Positions 30,751 through 39,568 are shown, counted from the first letter of the stretch. The stretch is 64,000 bases of DNA from CAZCGA01 sp964498075 (GCA_964498075.1 CAZCGA010000009.1:17749-81748); one strand, 5' to 3'. Notes: generated by a model from the sequence alone, not told the origin. A program made the numbers and translations.

Positions 30751-31167
30751 CTAGTTGGGCGGCCTCCTGCTCCGGGCGACCAGCCGAGCGAAGATCTCCA
30801 CATCATCGAGGAACACCGGCTCCAAGCGACGCATGTCCTCCACGCTCACCCAACGGAGCTCGGAGTGCTCGTCATTGAGGAGCCGGGCAGGCAAGTCGTC
30901 GAGCGGGGCCGTCGACCACCAGTGAATGCGTGCGCTCCTGTCGCGGGTGTCGGATTGGCAGAGCTTCTCGATTGGCTGCACGCGGAGACCGGTCTCCTCC
31001 AGCACCTCGCGCGCGACTGCTTCGGCCTCCGTCTCTCCGGGCTCGATGCGACCGGTTATCGCACACCAGGTACCCGGCGCGCTCGTTTTGTGCGGACTGC
31101 GCTTTCCGACGAGAAACCTGCCCTCTCTCTCGATGACCGCCGCCACCACCTGTGCTTTGCCGTCCAT
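30751..31167 (-). CDS. NUDIX hydrolase
   Basis: 138 aa. The Nudix box GX5EX7REUXEEXGU is complete (ending AREVLEETGLRV), so Mg-dependent hydrolysis of a nucleoside diphosphate derivative is expected. The 'GKRSPHKTSAPGTWC' entry and 'HSELRWVSVEDM' exit are typical of MutT/IDI-like members. Substrate cannot be assigned. Not clearly part of an operon. Confidence 0.85.
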   Translation of the reverse strand: MDGKAQVVAAVIEREGRFLVGKRSPHKTSAPGTWCAITGRIEPGETEAEAVAREVLEETGLRVQPIEKLCQSDTRDRSARIHWWSTAPLDDLPARLLNDEHSELRWVSVEDMRRLEPVFLDDVEIFARLVARSRRPPN

Positions 31168-31218
31168 GCAGCCGAGACTAGCGCACTCCTTCTGCGTCTC
31201 GCGACCGTCGCCCGCCGA

Positions 31219-31325
31219 ACTTTGATTTAGCCCGCCGAGGCAGGGCTGACCTGATCACGCGAGCTTCGCGGGTTATCCCCTCTACTTTGCGGTTCGCTCG
31301 TACTCCAGTGTGGCCACCCTGTCCA
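31219..31325. repeat. Intergenic repeat, copy B, upstream of the NUDIX gene
   Basis: Counterpart of 26712-26820. The rest of 31168-31449 has no gene, tRNA or clear hairpin that I can see. Confidence 0.5.
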
Positions 31326-31449
31326 GCTTGCTCGCGTCACGCATCCGGTTGGGCCGCACCGCGATAGCCCGCCCGGCCCGACCTTCGCAATGGCGATCCT
31401 GAGCAGCGCCAGTGCCGGTTCACGACCCCATTTCGGGCACAGGCCGATA

Positions 31450-31866
31450 TCAGGTGCCCTCGGTCTCGCCTTCAGGCGGAAGCACGACCGGGCTGCTCGC
31501 GGCCCCTGCCACGATCATTGCCCGCGCAACCAGCCGGTGTCTAATGTTGTCGACCGTCACACCGAAACCCTCGATCGTGCGGACTCCGAGGAGGGTCATG
31601 TCTCCGGGTTCCGCCAGCACCACTTCGTCGTTGGCTTCGAAACCCTCGGCAGCAAGGATGGCGTAACCGACGTCACGCGTCACGGGTTGGTTCGTCGCCG
31701 TATGAAACGTGAGGCGCTTGCGCGGTGTGATCCCGATCTGCAACAGAAGGTCGCGTGGCATCCAGGTCAGCTCTGAGCCGGTGTCCACCAGTGCCTCGAC
31801 CGGCGGCGACTGGCGGCCTTCGTCTTTCGGGTTGCGCGCAACAACGTTGACCCTGAACGCACTCAT
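31450..31866 (-). CDS. Retropepsin-like aspartic protease, second type
   Basis: 138 aa. 'PVEALVDTGSELTWMPRDLL' has the catalytic DTG followed by the Leu-x-Trp-Met-Pro pattern of clan AA proteases, and 'DMTLLGVRTIEGFGVTVD' the second conserved block. It diverges from the 30187 gene and so is a separate lineage. Its ATG overlaps, by ATGA, the end of an upstream frame in 31863-32264 whose reality I doubt. Confidence 0.7.
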   Translation of the reverse strand: MSAFRVNVVARNPKDEGRQSPPVEALVDTGSELTWMPRDLLLQIGITPRKRLTFHTATNQPVTRDVGYAILAAEGFEANDEVVLAEPGDMTLLGVRTIEGFGVTVDNIRHRLVARAMIVAGAASSPVVLPPEGETEGT

Positions 31867-32158
31867 GTTGCGTCGAAATCTATCTCCGCCTTGCCGCCAA
31901 GTCGAGCACTGCTCCTGGCAGCTCTGAGGCGGCGGACGGCCGCGTCACCAGCCGGCTCAGGTCCGGAAGCCTTCCAACCTATTGCCGGCGAGCGACCCTG
32001 TTGCTGCCGCGTCCTGGGCGAGACGGGCGGCGCCCGCGCCCGTACAGCAAGGGTGAGATCGGTCGTGCATTCGGTGTCGGACCGTACGCCGTGAGCCAGC
32101 CCTCGTCCGAGCCGCACGAGGACTGCATTGAAGGCGGCATACAACTCCTCGATCGCTC
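31867..32158. other. Stretch without a convincing gene
   Basis: 292 nt between the retropepsin-like gene and the dockerin-like gene. A minus-strand frame crosses it (ending LGGKAEIDFDAT with an ATGA overlap) and includes 'AIEELYAAFNAVLVRLG', but its start lies inside the dockerin-like gene and its C-terminal half is low-complexity Arg/Ala. It may be a decayed gene. Confidence 0.4.
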
Positions 32159-32476
32159 TTAAGATCGGACCCGCTTCGCCGGCGACTTTCGTCGCCGCCC
32201 CGAGGGCAGCAGCACCGCCGTGGTCAGCTTGTCGACCGTGACCGCCGTCTCGCCGTCCGCGCAATCCGAGGCCGGGCGGCTGCCGAGCACGATGTCGACG
32301 CCGATGAGCAGCTCGTCGACGCTGACCGCGTGGTCTCGGTTACAGTCGCCTACGCAGGCGAGTGCGGAACGGGGCGCACACAGCAGCGCGGCCCAAAATA
32401 CCGACCTGAGAACCGCACGTTTCCATGCGCTCTGCTGCACCCCCCGCAAGATACCGACACTGATAGTCCGATGCAC
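32159..32476 (-). CDS. Small exported dockerin-like protein
   Basis: 105 aa: signal peptide ending APRSALA, then CVGDCNRDHAVSVDELLIGV and a second half 'GETAVTVDKLTTAV', two EF-hand-like dockerin segments resembling those at the end of the 22 kb protease. The last 20 residues become basic and leave the pattern, so the C-terminus may be frameshifted. GTG start uncertain. Probably a relic of a larger secreted protein. Confidence 0.5.
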   Translation of the reverse strand: MHRTISVGILRGVQQSAWKRAVLRSVFWAALLCAPRSALACVGDCNRDHAVSVDELLIGVDIVLGSRPASDCADGETAVTVDKLTTAVLLPSGRRRKSPAKRVRS

Positions 32477-32565
32477 CGGGCCACGTCAAGCGACTGACCG
32501 AGTGACGCTCCCGCCAGGCCACGGCACATCTGCACCAAAGCGAACCCGAAGACCGACAGACGCGA

Positions 32566-32730
32566 TCAGCCGCGGCGCTCCAGCTGCCGCAGCTTGAGGT
32601 ATAGCGCCAGCATCAGCAGCGCGATCAGGCCGAGGGGCAGCAGCAGGCTGCGCCGCCGGTCTTCGGCCTCGGCGAGGGTTGCCTTGGCGGACGCTTCACT
32701 CGCCGCGGCCGTTTTGATGCCTTCGTTCAC
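32566..32730 (-). pseudogene. C-terminal remnant of a nonaheme cytochrome c
   Basis: 'EGIKTAAASEASAKATL' followed by 'RRRSLLLPLGLIALLMLAL' and 'LKLRQLERRG' matches the final coiled segment and membrane anchor of the nonaheme gene at 37190-38470, residue for residue in many places. No haem motif is left. It shows that another copy of the Rieske/b/nonaheme unit, or a duplicated end, once lay here. Confidence 0.7.
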
Positions 32731-32869
32731 CGGTTCACGATGCAATGAAATCCGCACCGCGGACGGGTGCGAGCAAGTGTCACAGATTTCTATGCCCTTT
32801 GTCATTGTTCTCACAGGTCGCGCGCCGTAACGTACGCTTGACGCGACCGTCGGAGCGCAGGAGGGGACC

Positions 32870-34213
32870 ATGGGCGGCGTGAAGAAGTTGTCTCAGGGCT
32901 CTCGCGTCGCCGTCATTGGCGGCGGCCCGGCGGGTTCATTCGTTAGCTACTTCCTGCTCGACCTTGCGGATAGAGTGGGCCTGGAGATCGACGTGGATCT
33001 CTACGAGTCCAAGGACTTCGCCGCCGTGGGACCCAGCGGTTGCAACAACTGCGGCGGCATCATCTCGGAGTCCTTGGTGCAAATGCTCGCCACCGAGGGC
33101 ATCAACCTCCCACCGACGGTGGTGCAACGCGGCATCGATTCTTACGTGCTACACACCGACGTCGGCACGGCACGCATTCAGAGCGCCTCCTCTGAGAAGA
33201 GGATCGCGGCGGTCCACCGGGGCAGCGGTCCGCGTGGCGCGGTGGGCGCGGGGCGGGAGAGTTTTGATGGCTTCTTGCTCGAGTTAGCTCATGAAAAGGG
33301 CGCCCGCCTCGTCCGCGGCCGGGTCGAGAAACTCAGTTGGCAAGACGGCAGGCCGCGGGTCCATGAGAAGGGAGGAGCGGAACAGACCTACGATCTCTTG
33401 GTCGGCGCCGTAGGGGTCAACTCGCCCTTGCTGAAGGCCTTCGAAGGGCTCGGGTTCCGCTACCGCCTTCCCCGGACTTCCAAGACCTACGTCGCCGAGT
33501 TCCACTTGGGCCTCGATCAGGTAACGCACTACCTGGGCAGCTCGATGCACGTCTTTCTCCTGAACGTGCCCCGCGTGGACTTCGCCGCGCTCATTCCGAA
33601 GGGCGAGTGCGCCACCCTCTGCCTCTTGGGGCACGACATCGACAAGGAGCTGGTGGATCATTTCTTGGGACTCCCGGAGGTGCGGAGTTGCTTTCCCCCG
33701 GGGTGGGCCCTCACCGCGCCCGCCTGCCACTGTTCCCCTCGCATTAACGTTGGTGCGGCGGTCCAGCCGTTCACCGACCGGCTGGTACTCATCGGCGATA
33801 GCGCCGCGACGCGCCTTTACAAAGACGGCATCGGCGCCGCCTACCGGACTGCCAAGGCGAGTGCCTTGACGGCGGTGTTCGAAGGAATCTCGGCGCAGGA
33901 CTTCCGCCGCCACTACTGGCCGGTTTGCCGGCGGCTCGAGCTGGATAACCGCTACGGACGGGCGGTGTTTGCCATCGTCAATCTGCTTCGCCGACTGCGC
34001 TTCTGTCGCCGCGGTGTCCTTCGGATGGTCCGCGAGGAACAGCTCGAAGGAGTGGCGGACGACCGGATGAGCATGCTGCTGTGGGACACCTTTACCGGAA
34101 GCGGCTCGTATCGGAGCATCTTCTTGCGCGGATTACGTCCCGCCTTTCTTCTGCGCCTCATCCGAGACAGTGCCGGAGCGTTGGTTCCTCTCGGTGCGCA
34201 ACGCGGAATCTAG
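32870..34213 (+). CDS. FAD-dependent oxidoreductase, geranylgeranyl-reductase-like
   Basis: 447 aa. FAD-binding GGGPAG near residues 18-23, then GPSGCNNCGGIISE with a CXXC pair near 57-60, and the flavin-ribityl motif 'LVLIGDSAATRLYKDGIG' near 304. The layout is that of geranylgeranyl-reductase/squalene-epoxidase-type flavoproteins; the CXXC could bind metal or act as a redox dithiol. ATG 32870 has a strong AGGAGGGG site. Followed 11 nt later by a cyclic-nucleotide-binding gene and flanked by cytochrome bc genes, so a quinone-linked or regulatory redox role is plausible. Confidence 0.7.
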   Translation: MGGVKKLSQGSRVAVIGGGPAGSFVSYFLLDLADRVGLEIDVDLYESKDFAAVGPSGCNNCGGIISESLVQMLATEGINLPPTVVQRGIDSYVLHTDVGTARIQSASSEKRIAAVHRGSGPRGAVGAGRESFDGFLLELAHEKGARLVRGRVEKLSWQDGRPRVHEKGGAEQTYDLLVGAVGVNSPLLKAFEGLGFRYRLPRTSKTYVAEFHLGLDQVTHYLGSSMHVFLLNVPRVDFAALIPKGECATLCLLGHDIDKELVDHFLGLPEVRSCFPPGWALTAPACHCSPRINVGAAVQPFTDRLVLIGDSAATRLYKDGIGAAYRTAKASALTAVFEGISAQDFRRHYWPVCRRLELDNRYGRAVFAIVNLLRRLRFCRRGVLRMVREEQLEGVADDRMSMLLWDTFTGSGSYRSIFLRGLRPAFLLRLIRDSAGALVPLGAQRGI

Positions 34214-34224
34214 GAGCGCCAGCC

Positions 34225-34629
34225 ATGCGGATCGGGGAGCTCGGAAGAACGTGCCAGGACGGTGAAGCGATCATCCGCCAGGGAGACCCCGCGGACTGCA
34301 TGTACATCGTCCAAGCCGGTCAGGTCGAGGTCATCATCGAGAAGCCAGACGGTGACATCCGCCTCGCGGTGCTGGCGGACGGGGATCTCTTTGGCGAGAT
34401 GGCGCTGTTCAGCAAGGCGCCGCGGTCAGCGACGGTGCGTGCCCTCGGCGAGGCCCGGGTGCTGCGCGTCGACAAGGAAGGGTTTCTCAGGCGGATCCAC
34501 GAGGATCCCTCGTTGGCCTTCCGCGTTCTTCAGAAGATGGCGGAGCGCATCCGCGGGCTCAACGCGGAGCTGGTGCGGCTGACGGCGCCGGACCAGGGAA
34601 CTCCTTCATGTAGGCAATCAACGCGTTGA
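34225..34629 (+). CDS. Cyclic-nucleotide-binding domain protein
   Basis: 134 aa, a single cNMP-binding beta-roll: 'AIIRQGDPADCMYIVQAGQV' and the phosphate-binding cassette GEMALFSKAPRSATV. No DNA-binding helix follows, so it is not a CRP-type activator; it probably modulates a partner, perhaps the flavoprotein upstream. ATG 34225 behind TAGGAG. Its last 71 nt overlap, antisense, the 3' end of the pentaheme cytochrome gene. Confidence 0.8.
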   Translation: MRIGELGRTCQDGEAIIRQGDPADCMYIVQAGQVEVIIEKPDGDIRLAVLADGDLFGEMALFSKAPRSATVRALGEARVLRVDKEGFLRRIHEDPSLAFRVLQKMAERIRGLNAELVRLTAPDQGTPSCRQSTR

Positions 34630-35797
34630 TTTCCTCGTCGTCGAGGTTCTGGTCGGGCATGATGATGCCACCAAACTCACGGGCCCACGTTTGCAGCTCG
34701 GGATCCTTTGCGACGATTGCTGCGGGATCCTTGAGCCACACGGCAAGCCACCGTTCGCTGCGCCGCGTGGCCACGTCCGCCAAGTCGGGACCGATGAGCT
34801 TGCCGCCGCCGATGCGATGGCAGGTGTTGCAGCCGCGGTTGGTGAAGACATACCGGCCTTGTTGGCCGAGCGCCGTGGTCGCCGCTGGCGGATAGGACAC
34901 CTCGCGGACGACCGGCAGCACCGCGGGCGGACGCTGCCGCGCGGCGGGCAGGTAATCCGGCGGGAAGCTGATTCGCCGCCAGCTCATCATCAGGAGCGCT
35001 AGGGCCTTCGCTTGATCGTCATTCAGCCGGTAGTTCGGCATACCGCTGCGCCTGACGATCTGCTGCGGGTTCTTGAAGTGTTGGATCTGCCAGTTCAGCG
35101 CCGTGTTCGCTCCTTCGACCGCAGAGAAGTCCAGATACTCGGGATTCAGGTCGCCGTCGTACGTCAGATCCGAAGCGGCCAACCCGCCTCCGCCGCGCAG
35201 GCCGTGGCACGACCTACAGTGCTTCTTGTCGAAGATCTCCTTGGCCATGTTGATGAGATCCGTACCCGGCGTCGTGTCATCTTGCCGGTGACAGGTGTTG
35301 CACTTGATTTCCGTGAGTTGCGCGCGTGTGAGGCCGTACTGCGCGGCCAGCGCGATGGTGAGCAGCGGGTCATCCCAGTGTTCCACCCGGCCGTGCCCGC
35401 CGGCTTCATCGGTGGCGTAGCCCTGTCCCCCGTGGCAGGCGGTGCAGCCGAAGGTCGGGAACGGATGCTTGGTAAGGTACGGCAGGTCGGGATGCGACTG
35501 GTACAGCCGTGGCAGGTCAGGAAGCGTCGTGATCGAGGCGTCGTAGTTGGCGTGGCAACTGATGCAGCGATCGACGCGATCCAGCGCCGGCAGCCAAATC
35601 TGCTGCACGTCGTCGGGTACCGCCGCGGCCGCGTCGTAGGCCCCGCGCGCCTGCAGGTAGCGCCGTAACGCCTGCGTGTGATGCCGCCACTCTGGTGTGT
35701 ATTCGAGAAATGCCACCGCGACGACGGCAAGAAACGACGCGGTCGACGCGATCAGCAACAGCCAAAAATCCCGCTGCTGAGTGAATCGCGTTGCCAT
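34559..35797 (-). CDS. Membrane-anchored pentaheme cytochrome c of a bc-type complex
   Basis: 412 aa from ATG 35797. One N-terminal membrane helix (about residues 10-30) is followed by five CXXCH motifs (CISCH, CTACH, CNTCH, CRSCH, CNTCH). The last motif with 'GGIIMPDQNLDDEEINALIAYM' is a mono-haem cytochrome c fold whose Met ligates haem. It starts 5 nt after the cytochrome b C-terminal gene and should take electrons from it on the periplasmic side. The N-terminal half of that cytochrome b is broken, so expression as a working complex is doubtful. Confidence 0.8.
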   Translation of the reverse strand: MATRFTQQRDFWLLLIASTASFLAVVAVAFLEYTPEWRHHTQALRRYLQARGAYDAAAAVPDDVQQIWLPALDRVDRCISCHANYDASITTLPDLPRLYQSHPDLPYLTKHPFPTFGCTACHGGQGYATDEAGGHGRVEHWDDPLLTIALAAQYGLTRAQLTEIKCNTCHRQDDTTPGTDLINMAKEIFDKKHCRSCHGLRGGGGLAASDLTYDGDLNPEYLDFSAVEGANTALNWQIQHFKNPQQIVRRSGMPNYRLNDDQAKALALLMMSWRRISFPPDYLPAARQRPPAVLPVVREVSYPPAATTALGQQGRYVFTNRGCNTCHRIGGGKLIGPDLADVATRRSERWLAVWLKDPAAIVAKDPELQTWAREFGGIIMPDQNLDDEEINALIAYMKEFPGPAPSAAPAPR

Positions 35798-35802
35798 GGC
35801 GT

Positions 35803-36309
35803 CTACAGCCGCCGCGGCAGCACCGGCCAGCTTTGCCATGGCCAGTACAGCTGCCAATACGGACCGCGCATCAAGAGACCGATGAGCACCAAGACCAGAA
35901 CGGCAACGGCGATGATGCACATGACGGCATTCTGTAGGCGGCGCCCGCGCGGGAACCACCTGCCGATCGTGTGCGGTGGGCTGCGGTCGAGGAACGGCCA
36001 GGCCACGGCCACAAGCAACAGGATGCCAGGCACCAGAATGCCACCGATGAGCCCGCCGCTGATGGTCAATCCTCCGACGCGCACGGTGGTGATCGCCACC
36101 AGCTCCTGCAGCCACAAGAAGTGCCACGGTGCCTTCGCCGGGTTCGGCGTCAAGGTGGGATTCGCAGGTTCTTCGAGCGGTGCGCCTGACACCAGACTGA
36201 GGATGATGGTGACGGTGAAGATCGCCAGGAAGACCAGCATCAACCGCCGCAGCAGGTGCGGCGAGGAGAACGTCGCCGCGTCATCGTCCTGCGGCCTCGC
36301 CGCGCGCAC
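35803..36309 (-). CDS. Cytochrome b C-terminal (subunit IV-like) protein
   Basis: 168 aa with three membrane helices after a cytoplasmic start. 'NPAKAPWHFLWLQELV' is the Qo-site region, with APWH in place of PEWY as in many bacterial split cytochrome b proteins, and 'FLDRSPPHTIGRWFPRGRR' the conserved loop between helices. In b6f-type layouts this chain completes a separate haem-bearing N-terminal cytochrome b; here that partner, directly upstream, is mostly deleted. Confidence 0.8.
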   Translation of the reverse strand: MRAARPQDDDAATFSSPHLLRRLMLVFLAIFTVTIILSLVSGAPLEEPANPTLTPNPAKAPWHFLWLQELVAITTVRVGGLTISGGLIGGILVPGILLLVAVAWPFLDRSPPHTIGRWFPRGRRLQNAVMCIIAVAVLVLVLIGLLMRGPYWQLYWPWQSWPVLPRRL

Positions 36310-36555
36310 CTCCAGGCTCGTTCCCGGGGGTCACGCCAAACAGCGAATACGTCTTCCCCCCCGGCCGCAGCGGTCTCGGCGGCTTCGCGAACCAGCGCCG
36401 CCGCGGGGTCAGTGACGGCCATCCCGCCATCGCGGCGCACGCGCCACATGTGATAGGCGAACAGCACTACCACTGCGGCAGGCAAGACGACGACATGCAG
36501 AACGTAGAAGCGGACGAGCGCGCTTTGCCCAATCTCCGAGAGGCAGTCTGAAACA
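36310..36555 (-). pseudogene. Remnant of cytochrome b N-terminal subunit
   Basis: Only helix D and its loop survive: 'ALVRFYVLHVVVLPAAVVVLF' with the haem His pair (H, then H in AYHMWRVRRDGG). Helices A-C, including the other haem ligands, are absent. Downstream, 'GEDVYSLFGVTPGN' continues only in a shifted frame. The 5' edge joins a c-type cytochrome in another frame near 36545. Confidence 0.75.
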
Positions 36556-36996
36556 TCTCTTCGATCGGAGGACCACGTGTACGACCGCCGCCGAATGCGT
36601 GACATTTCACGCAGCCCTTTTCCTGGAAAACGAGGCGGCCCTTCGAAGGCTCTCCCGGTTCTCCCGCGAACCCGATGAACAGCAAGTAGGAAAGCAGGTC
36701 CCCGGCTTCTCCGGGCGACAGCGACGTGGCCTTCAAGCCCGCGGCCTGCATCGCCCGGCGTATGCCGGGGCGTGCGACCACATCCTTGCCGCGATCTCGA
36801 AGTAGCCTTGGTGGACTAAACTGGCAGCGAGGTCTGGGCCGACCTTGCCTCCCACCCCGCGCACCGAGTGACACGCCAGGCACCCATTCGCGACAAGGAC
36901 ATCGCGCCCTCGTGCCGGGTTGCCAGACGGTATGATCGGCTCGGGACCGGCCACGCCCGTCGCTGCCAGGTCGTCGACCCAGAGCAGCGTGAACAT
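36530..36996 (-). pseudogene. Frameshifted diheme cytochrome c fused to the cytochrome b remnant
   Basis: The frame from 36996 gives 'GNPARGRDVLVANGCLACHSV' and 'MWSHAP'; a one-base shift near 36770 moves the match to another frame (MQAAGLKATSLSPGEAGDLLSYL, then GCVKCHAFGGG). Two CXXCH motifs are kept, but the signal peptide is unclear and the 3' end is lost at the junction with cytochrome b. It was probably the first gene of this third bc operon. Confidence 0.7.
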
Positions 36997-37189
36997 GAGA
37001 ACCCGTATCCCGCTGCGGACAGAAGCCAGCGCGTCACCTCCTCAGACTGACGGTCGCCGTGGTTCGGAAGCCGGCAGATCCGAGGCGCAAGCCCGGATCC
37101 GTCAGTACACGAATCCGCGCTTATTGATGCGCATTCAGCCCTGGCTGAACAATGACCAAGGTCAGCCAATTTGATGATTCATTCGCGCG

Positions 37190-38470
37190 TCAGTCTTTGC
37201 GCTTCTCGAGCTGCCGCAGCTTGAGGTCCAGCAAACCCATGAGGATCCCTATGAGGACCAAGGGAATCAGCAAGCTACGCCGCCGGGATTGGGCCTCTCC
37301 CAGGGTTGCCTTCGCGGACGCCTCGCTGGCGGCAGCGCTCTTGATGCCTTCATCCACGGCCTGCAGCACCGCCTGGGGATCTCCGAGGTGCGTCTGGGTG
37401 CGCACCTTCACCAGCTGTGGGCGCACCTCCTGCTGATACGCGTACTCTTCCTCGCTCACCTCCATACCCATCGTGCGGGCCTTGGTGAGCATGGCTTCAG
37501 TATCCGTCATCACGGTCTTCAGGCGTTCAATCGCGTCGCGCATCCGGCCGGCACCCGCGTAACCGGCACTCCCCGACTCGTGGCAGCGCCGGCAGACGGC
37601 ATTCTGCTGGACGCCCAGCATGTCGTCGCTGGTCTGATGGATCTCGTGGTTGCTGTGACACGTTGCGCACTCCGGCAGTCCGAGCTTGTCGAAGGCAGGC
37701 TTGTGCGGGCTCTTGACGAAGAACGCCGCGTTGTTGACGTGACACTGGCCGCACACTTCGGCGATCGAACTCACGCCCGGCGGGAAAGCGCCGTGGTTGC
37801 CATGACAGTCATTGCACGCCGGCGCAGAAGAATCGCGCTTCACCAGCAGCAGGTCGGCATGGACGCTCCGCCGGTACTTCTCTTCCTGATCGGCGGGGAT
37901 CTTGTACTCCGCCATGTACTGCGGATTCGAGTGACAGTGACCGCAGGTGGCGGGGACATTGGCGGGGAAGACCCGTGACTGCGCACGATCCGGAGGCAAG
38001 ATGCCGTGCACGCCGTGACAGCTCACACACGTGGCGACCTTCTCGTCGCCCTTCTGGAGACGCTCTCCGTGGACACTGGTCCAGTATTGATGCAGCTGAT
38101 CGGTACTCAAGCGCGGGTTGAAGCGCCGCATGTAAGCACCGTCGGCGTGGCAGCGGCCACAGAACGCGGGGATCTCGTTAGGCTTGGGCTTGCCGCGAAA
38201 TCCCTTCTCCGGCGCCATCGAGGTCTCGTCCATCGCCGTCGCGTCGCCCCCGTGGCAGTCCACACAAGAGAGGCCCTTCTCAGCATGAATGTCGCTCTTC
38301 ATGCCCTCGACCGGCGCATTGAGAGGCTCGGGCAAGGCGGTGTGGCACGCCACGCACGTATCCGGCGGCGGCTCGTCTTCGGCCACCGCGGAGGTGGGCA
38401 ACACGACCGCCATAGCCCAGCCGACTAGCAGGGCGAGCATCGCGACTCGGACGATGTCTGGGCAGCGCAT
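37190..38470 (-). CDS. Nonaheme cytochrome c with C-terminal membrane anchor (operon A)
   Basis: 426 aa. A signal peptide ends near TSAVAE, then nine CXXCH motifs lie between about residues 39 and 300 (CVACH first, CRRCH last), several in 'CHGxHG' contexts typical of the cytochrome c3/NrfB-like fold. A helical region and one membrane helix (RRSLLIPLVLIGILMGLLDL) close the protein, facing the haems to the periplasm. Third gene after the Rieske and cytochrome b genes (6 nt spacing), it is the likely electron acceptor of the complex in place of cytochrome c1. Paralogue at 41751. Confidence 0.9.
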   Translation of the reverse strand: MRCPDIVRVAMLALLVGWAMAVVLPTSAVAEDEPPPDTCVACHTALPEPLNAPVEGMKSDIHAEKGLSCVDCHGGDATAMDETSMAPEKGFRGKPKPNEIPAFCGRCHADGAYMRRFNPRLSTDQLHQYWTSVHGERLQKGDEKVATCVSCHGVHGILPPDRAQSRVFPANVPATCGHCHSNPQYMAEYKIPADQEEKYRRSVHADLLLVKRDSSAPACNDCHGNHGAFPPGVSSIAEVCGQCHVNNAAFFVKSPHKPAFDKLGLPECATCHSNHEIHQTSDDMLGVQQNAVCRRCHESGSAGYAGAGRMRDAIERLKTVMTDTEAMLTKARTMGMEVSEEEYAYQQEVRPQLVKVRTQTHLGDPQAVLQAVDEGIKSAAASEASAKATLGEAQSRRRSLLIPLVLIGILMGLLDLKLRQLEKRKD

Positions 38471-38476
38471 CGCGCC

Positions 38477-39568
38477 TCAGTACGGCTTGACGTAGGCGAG
38501 CGTCACCATCGTCAGCATGAAGGCGATGATCGCCACACCGATCAGGGTGAACAGCGGGCTCGGCTGGCCGCGCGCCGCCCGGCGATCGAGAAATGGAGCC
38601 AGGAGCAGGAAGACGCCACCCGCCAGGAACGTGCAGATGCCGACCACTTCCCCATCGGCGCCGAGGATCTTGGCGGGGAGGTACTTGAGGCTCTGCGACA
38701 CGAACGTGAAGTACCACTCGGGGCGAATACCCGCGGGCGCCGAAGCGAAGGGATCCGCCTTGGCGCCCAAATCCCATGGGGAAAACGTACACAAGACCAG
38801 TAGCACCCCCAGCACACCGAGCCACAAGATCGTGTCGCGCATGATGAAGCCCGGGTAGAAGGGCATGCCTTTGCCCTCCTTGCCCTTCGATCCGATCGAC
38901 TGGCTCATGCCCTGCGTCTGGATCAACAGGAGGTGGATGAATAGCACGCCGAAGAACGCGATCGGCAGCATGGCGACGTGAAATCCGAAGAAGCGGGTCA
39001 GCGTCGCCGCGCCGACGTCCTCACCGCCACGCAGCAAGCGCGCCACCACCGGGCCGATCACCGGCAGCACGCCGGCAATGTCGGTGCCGACCTTGGTGGC
39101 GAAGAACGCCAGCTCGTTCCACGGCAGCAGATAGCCGGAGAACCCGAAGGTCAACGTCAGGCCCAGCAGCAGCATGCCGGTGAGCCAGGTCAACTCGCGC
39201 GGCGGCCGGTAGGCCTTGAGGAAGTAGGCGCTGAACATGTGCACGAACACTGCGAACACCATCAGGTTCGCCGACCACGAGTGCAGCGAGCGGATCAGCC
39301 ACCCGAACGGTACGTGCGTGACGATGAATTGCACGCTCTCGTAGGCGCTCTCCATCCCCGGCTTGTAGTAAAACAGCAGCAGGAGGCCGGTGAACACTTG
39401 GATCCCGAACAGGAACAACGTGACGCCGCCGAAGTAGTACCAGATGGTGTGGCCGCCGAGCGGCACCGTCTTGTGGCGCAAGAAGTCGATCGCCTGGCTG
39501 ACGCCGAGCCGTGCGTCGAACCACTCGACAAGCCCGGACCTAGGCGCGGCGCGAGACGACAACTTCAT
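38477..39568 (-). CDS. Cytochrome b of Rieske/cytochrome b complex (operon A)
   Basis: 363 aa, eight membrane helices in one chain. Helix B carries H-X13-H (HSWSANLMVFAVFVH) and helix D H-X14-H (HVAMLPIAFFGVLFIH), the b6f-type spacing, for two b haems. The Qo motif PEWY is intact (codons at 38711-38722). It oxidises quinol and passes one electron to the Rieske protein and one across the membrane. ATG 39568 overlaps the Rieske gene by 29 nt. Confidence 0.92.
   Translation of the reverse strand: MKLSSRAAPRSGLVEWFDARLGVSQAIDFLRHKTVPLGGHTIWYYFGGVTLFLFGIQVFTGLLLLFYYKPGMESAYESVQFIVTHVPFGWLIRSLHSWSANLMVFAVFVHMFSAYFLKAYRPPRELTWLTGMLLLGLTLTFGFSGYLLPWNELAFFATKVGTDIAGVLPVIGPVVARLLRGGEDVGAATLTRFFGFHVAMLPIAFFGVLFIHLLLIQTQGMSQSIGSKGKEGKGMPFYPGFIMRDTILWLGVLGVLLVLCTFSPWDLGAKADPFASAPAGIRPEWYFTFVSQSLKYLPAKILGADGEVVGICTFLAGGVFLLLAPFLDRRAARGQPSPLFTLIGVAIIAFMLTMVTLAYVKPY

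Noticed and set aside
31863..32264. 133-codon frame between the retropepsin-like and dockerin-like genes
   Set aside because: Start lies inside another gene, the second half is low complexity, and no family is recognised; only the ATGA overlap favours it.
32870..34213. Chlorophyll-type geranylgeranyl reductase, hinting at photosynthesis next to cytochrome b genes
   Set aside because: No other pigment or reaction-centre gene is present, and this flavoprotein fold is widespread in non-phototrophs.
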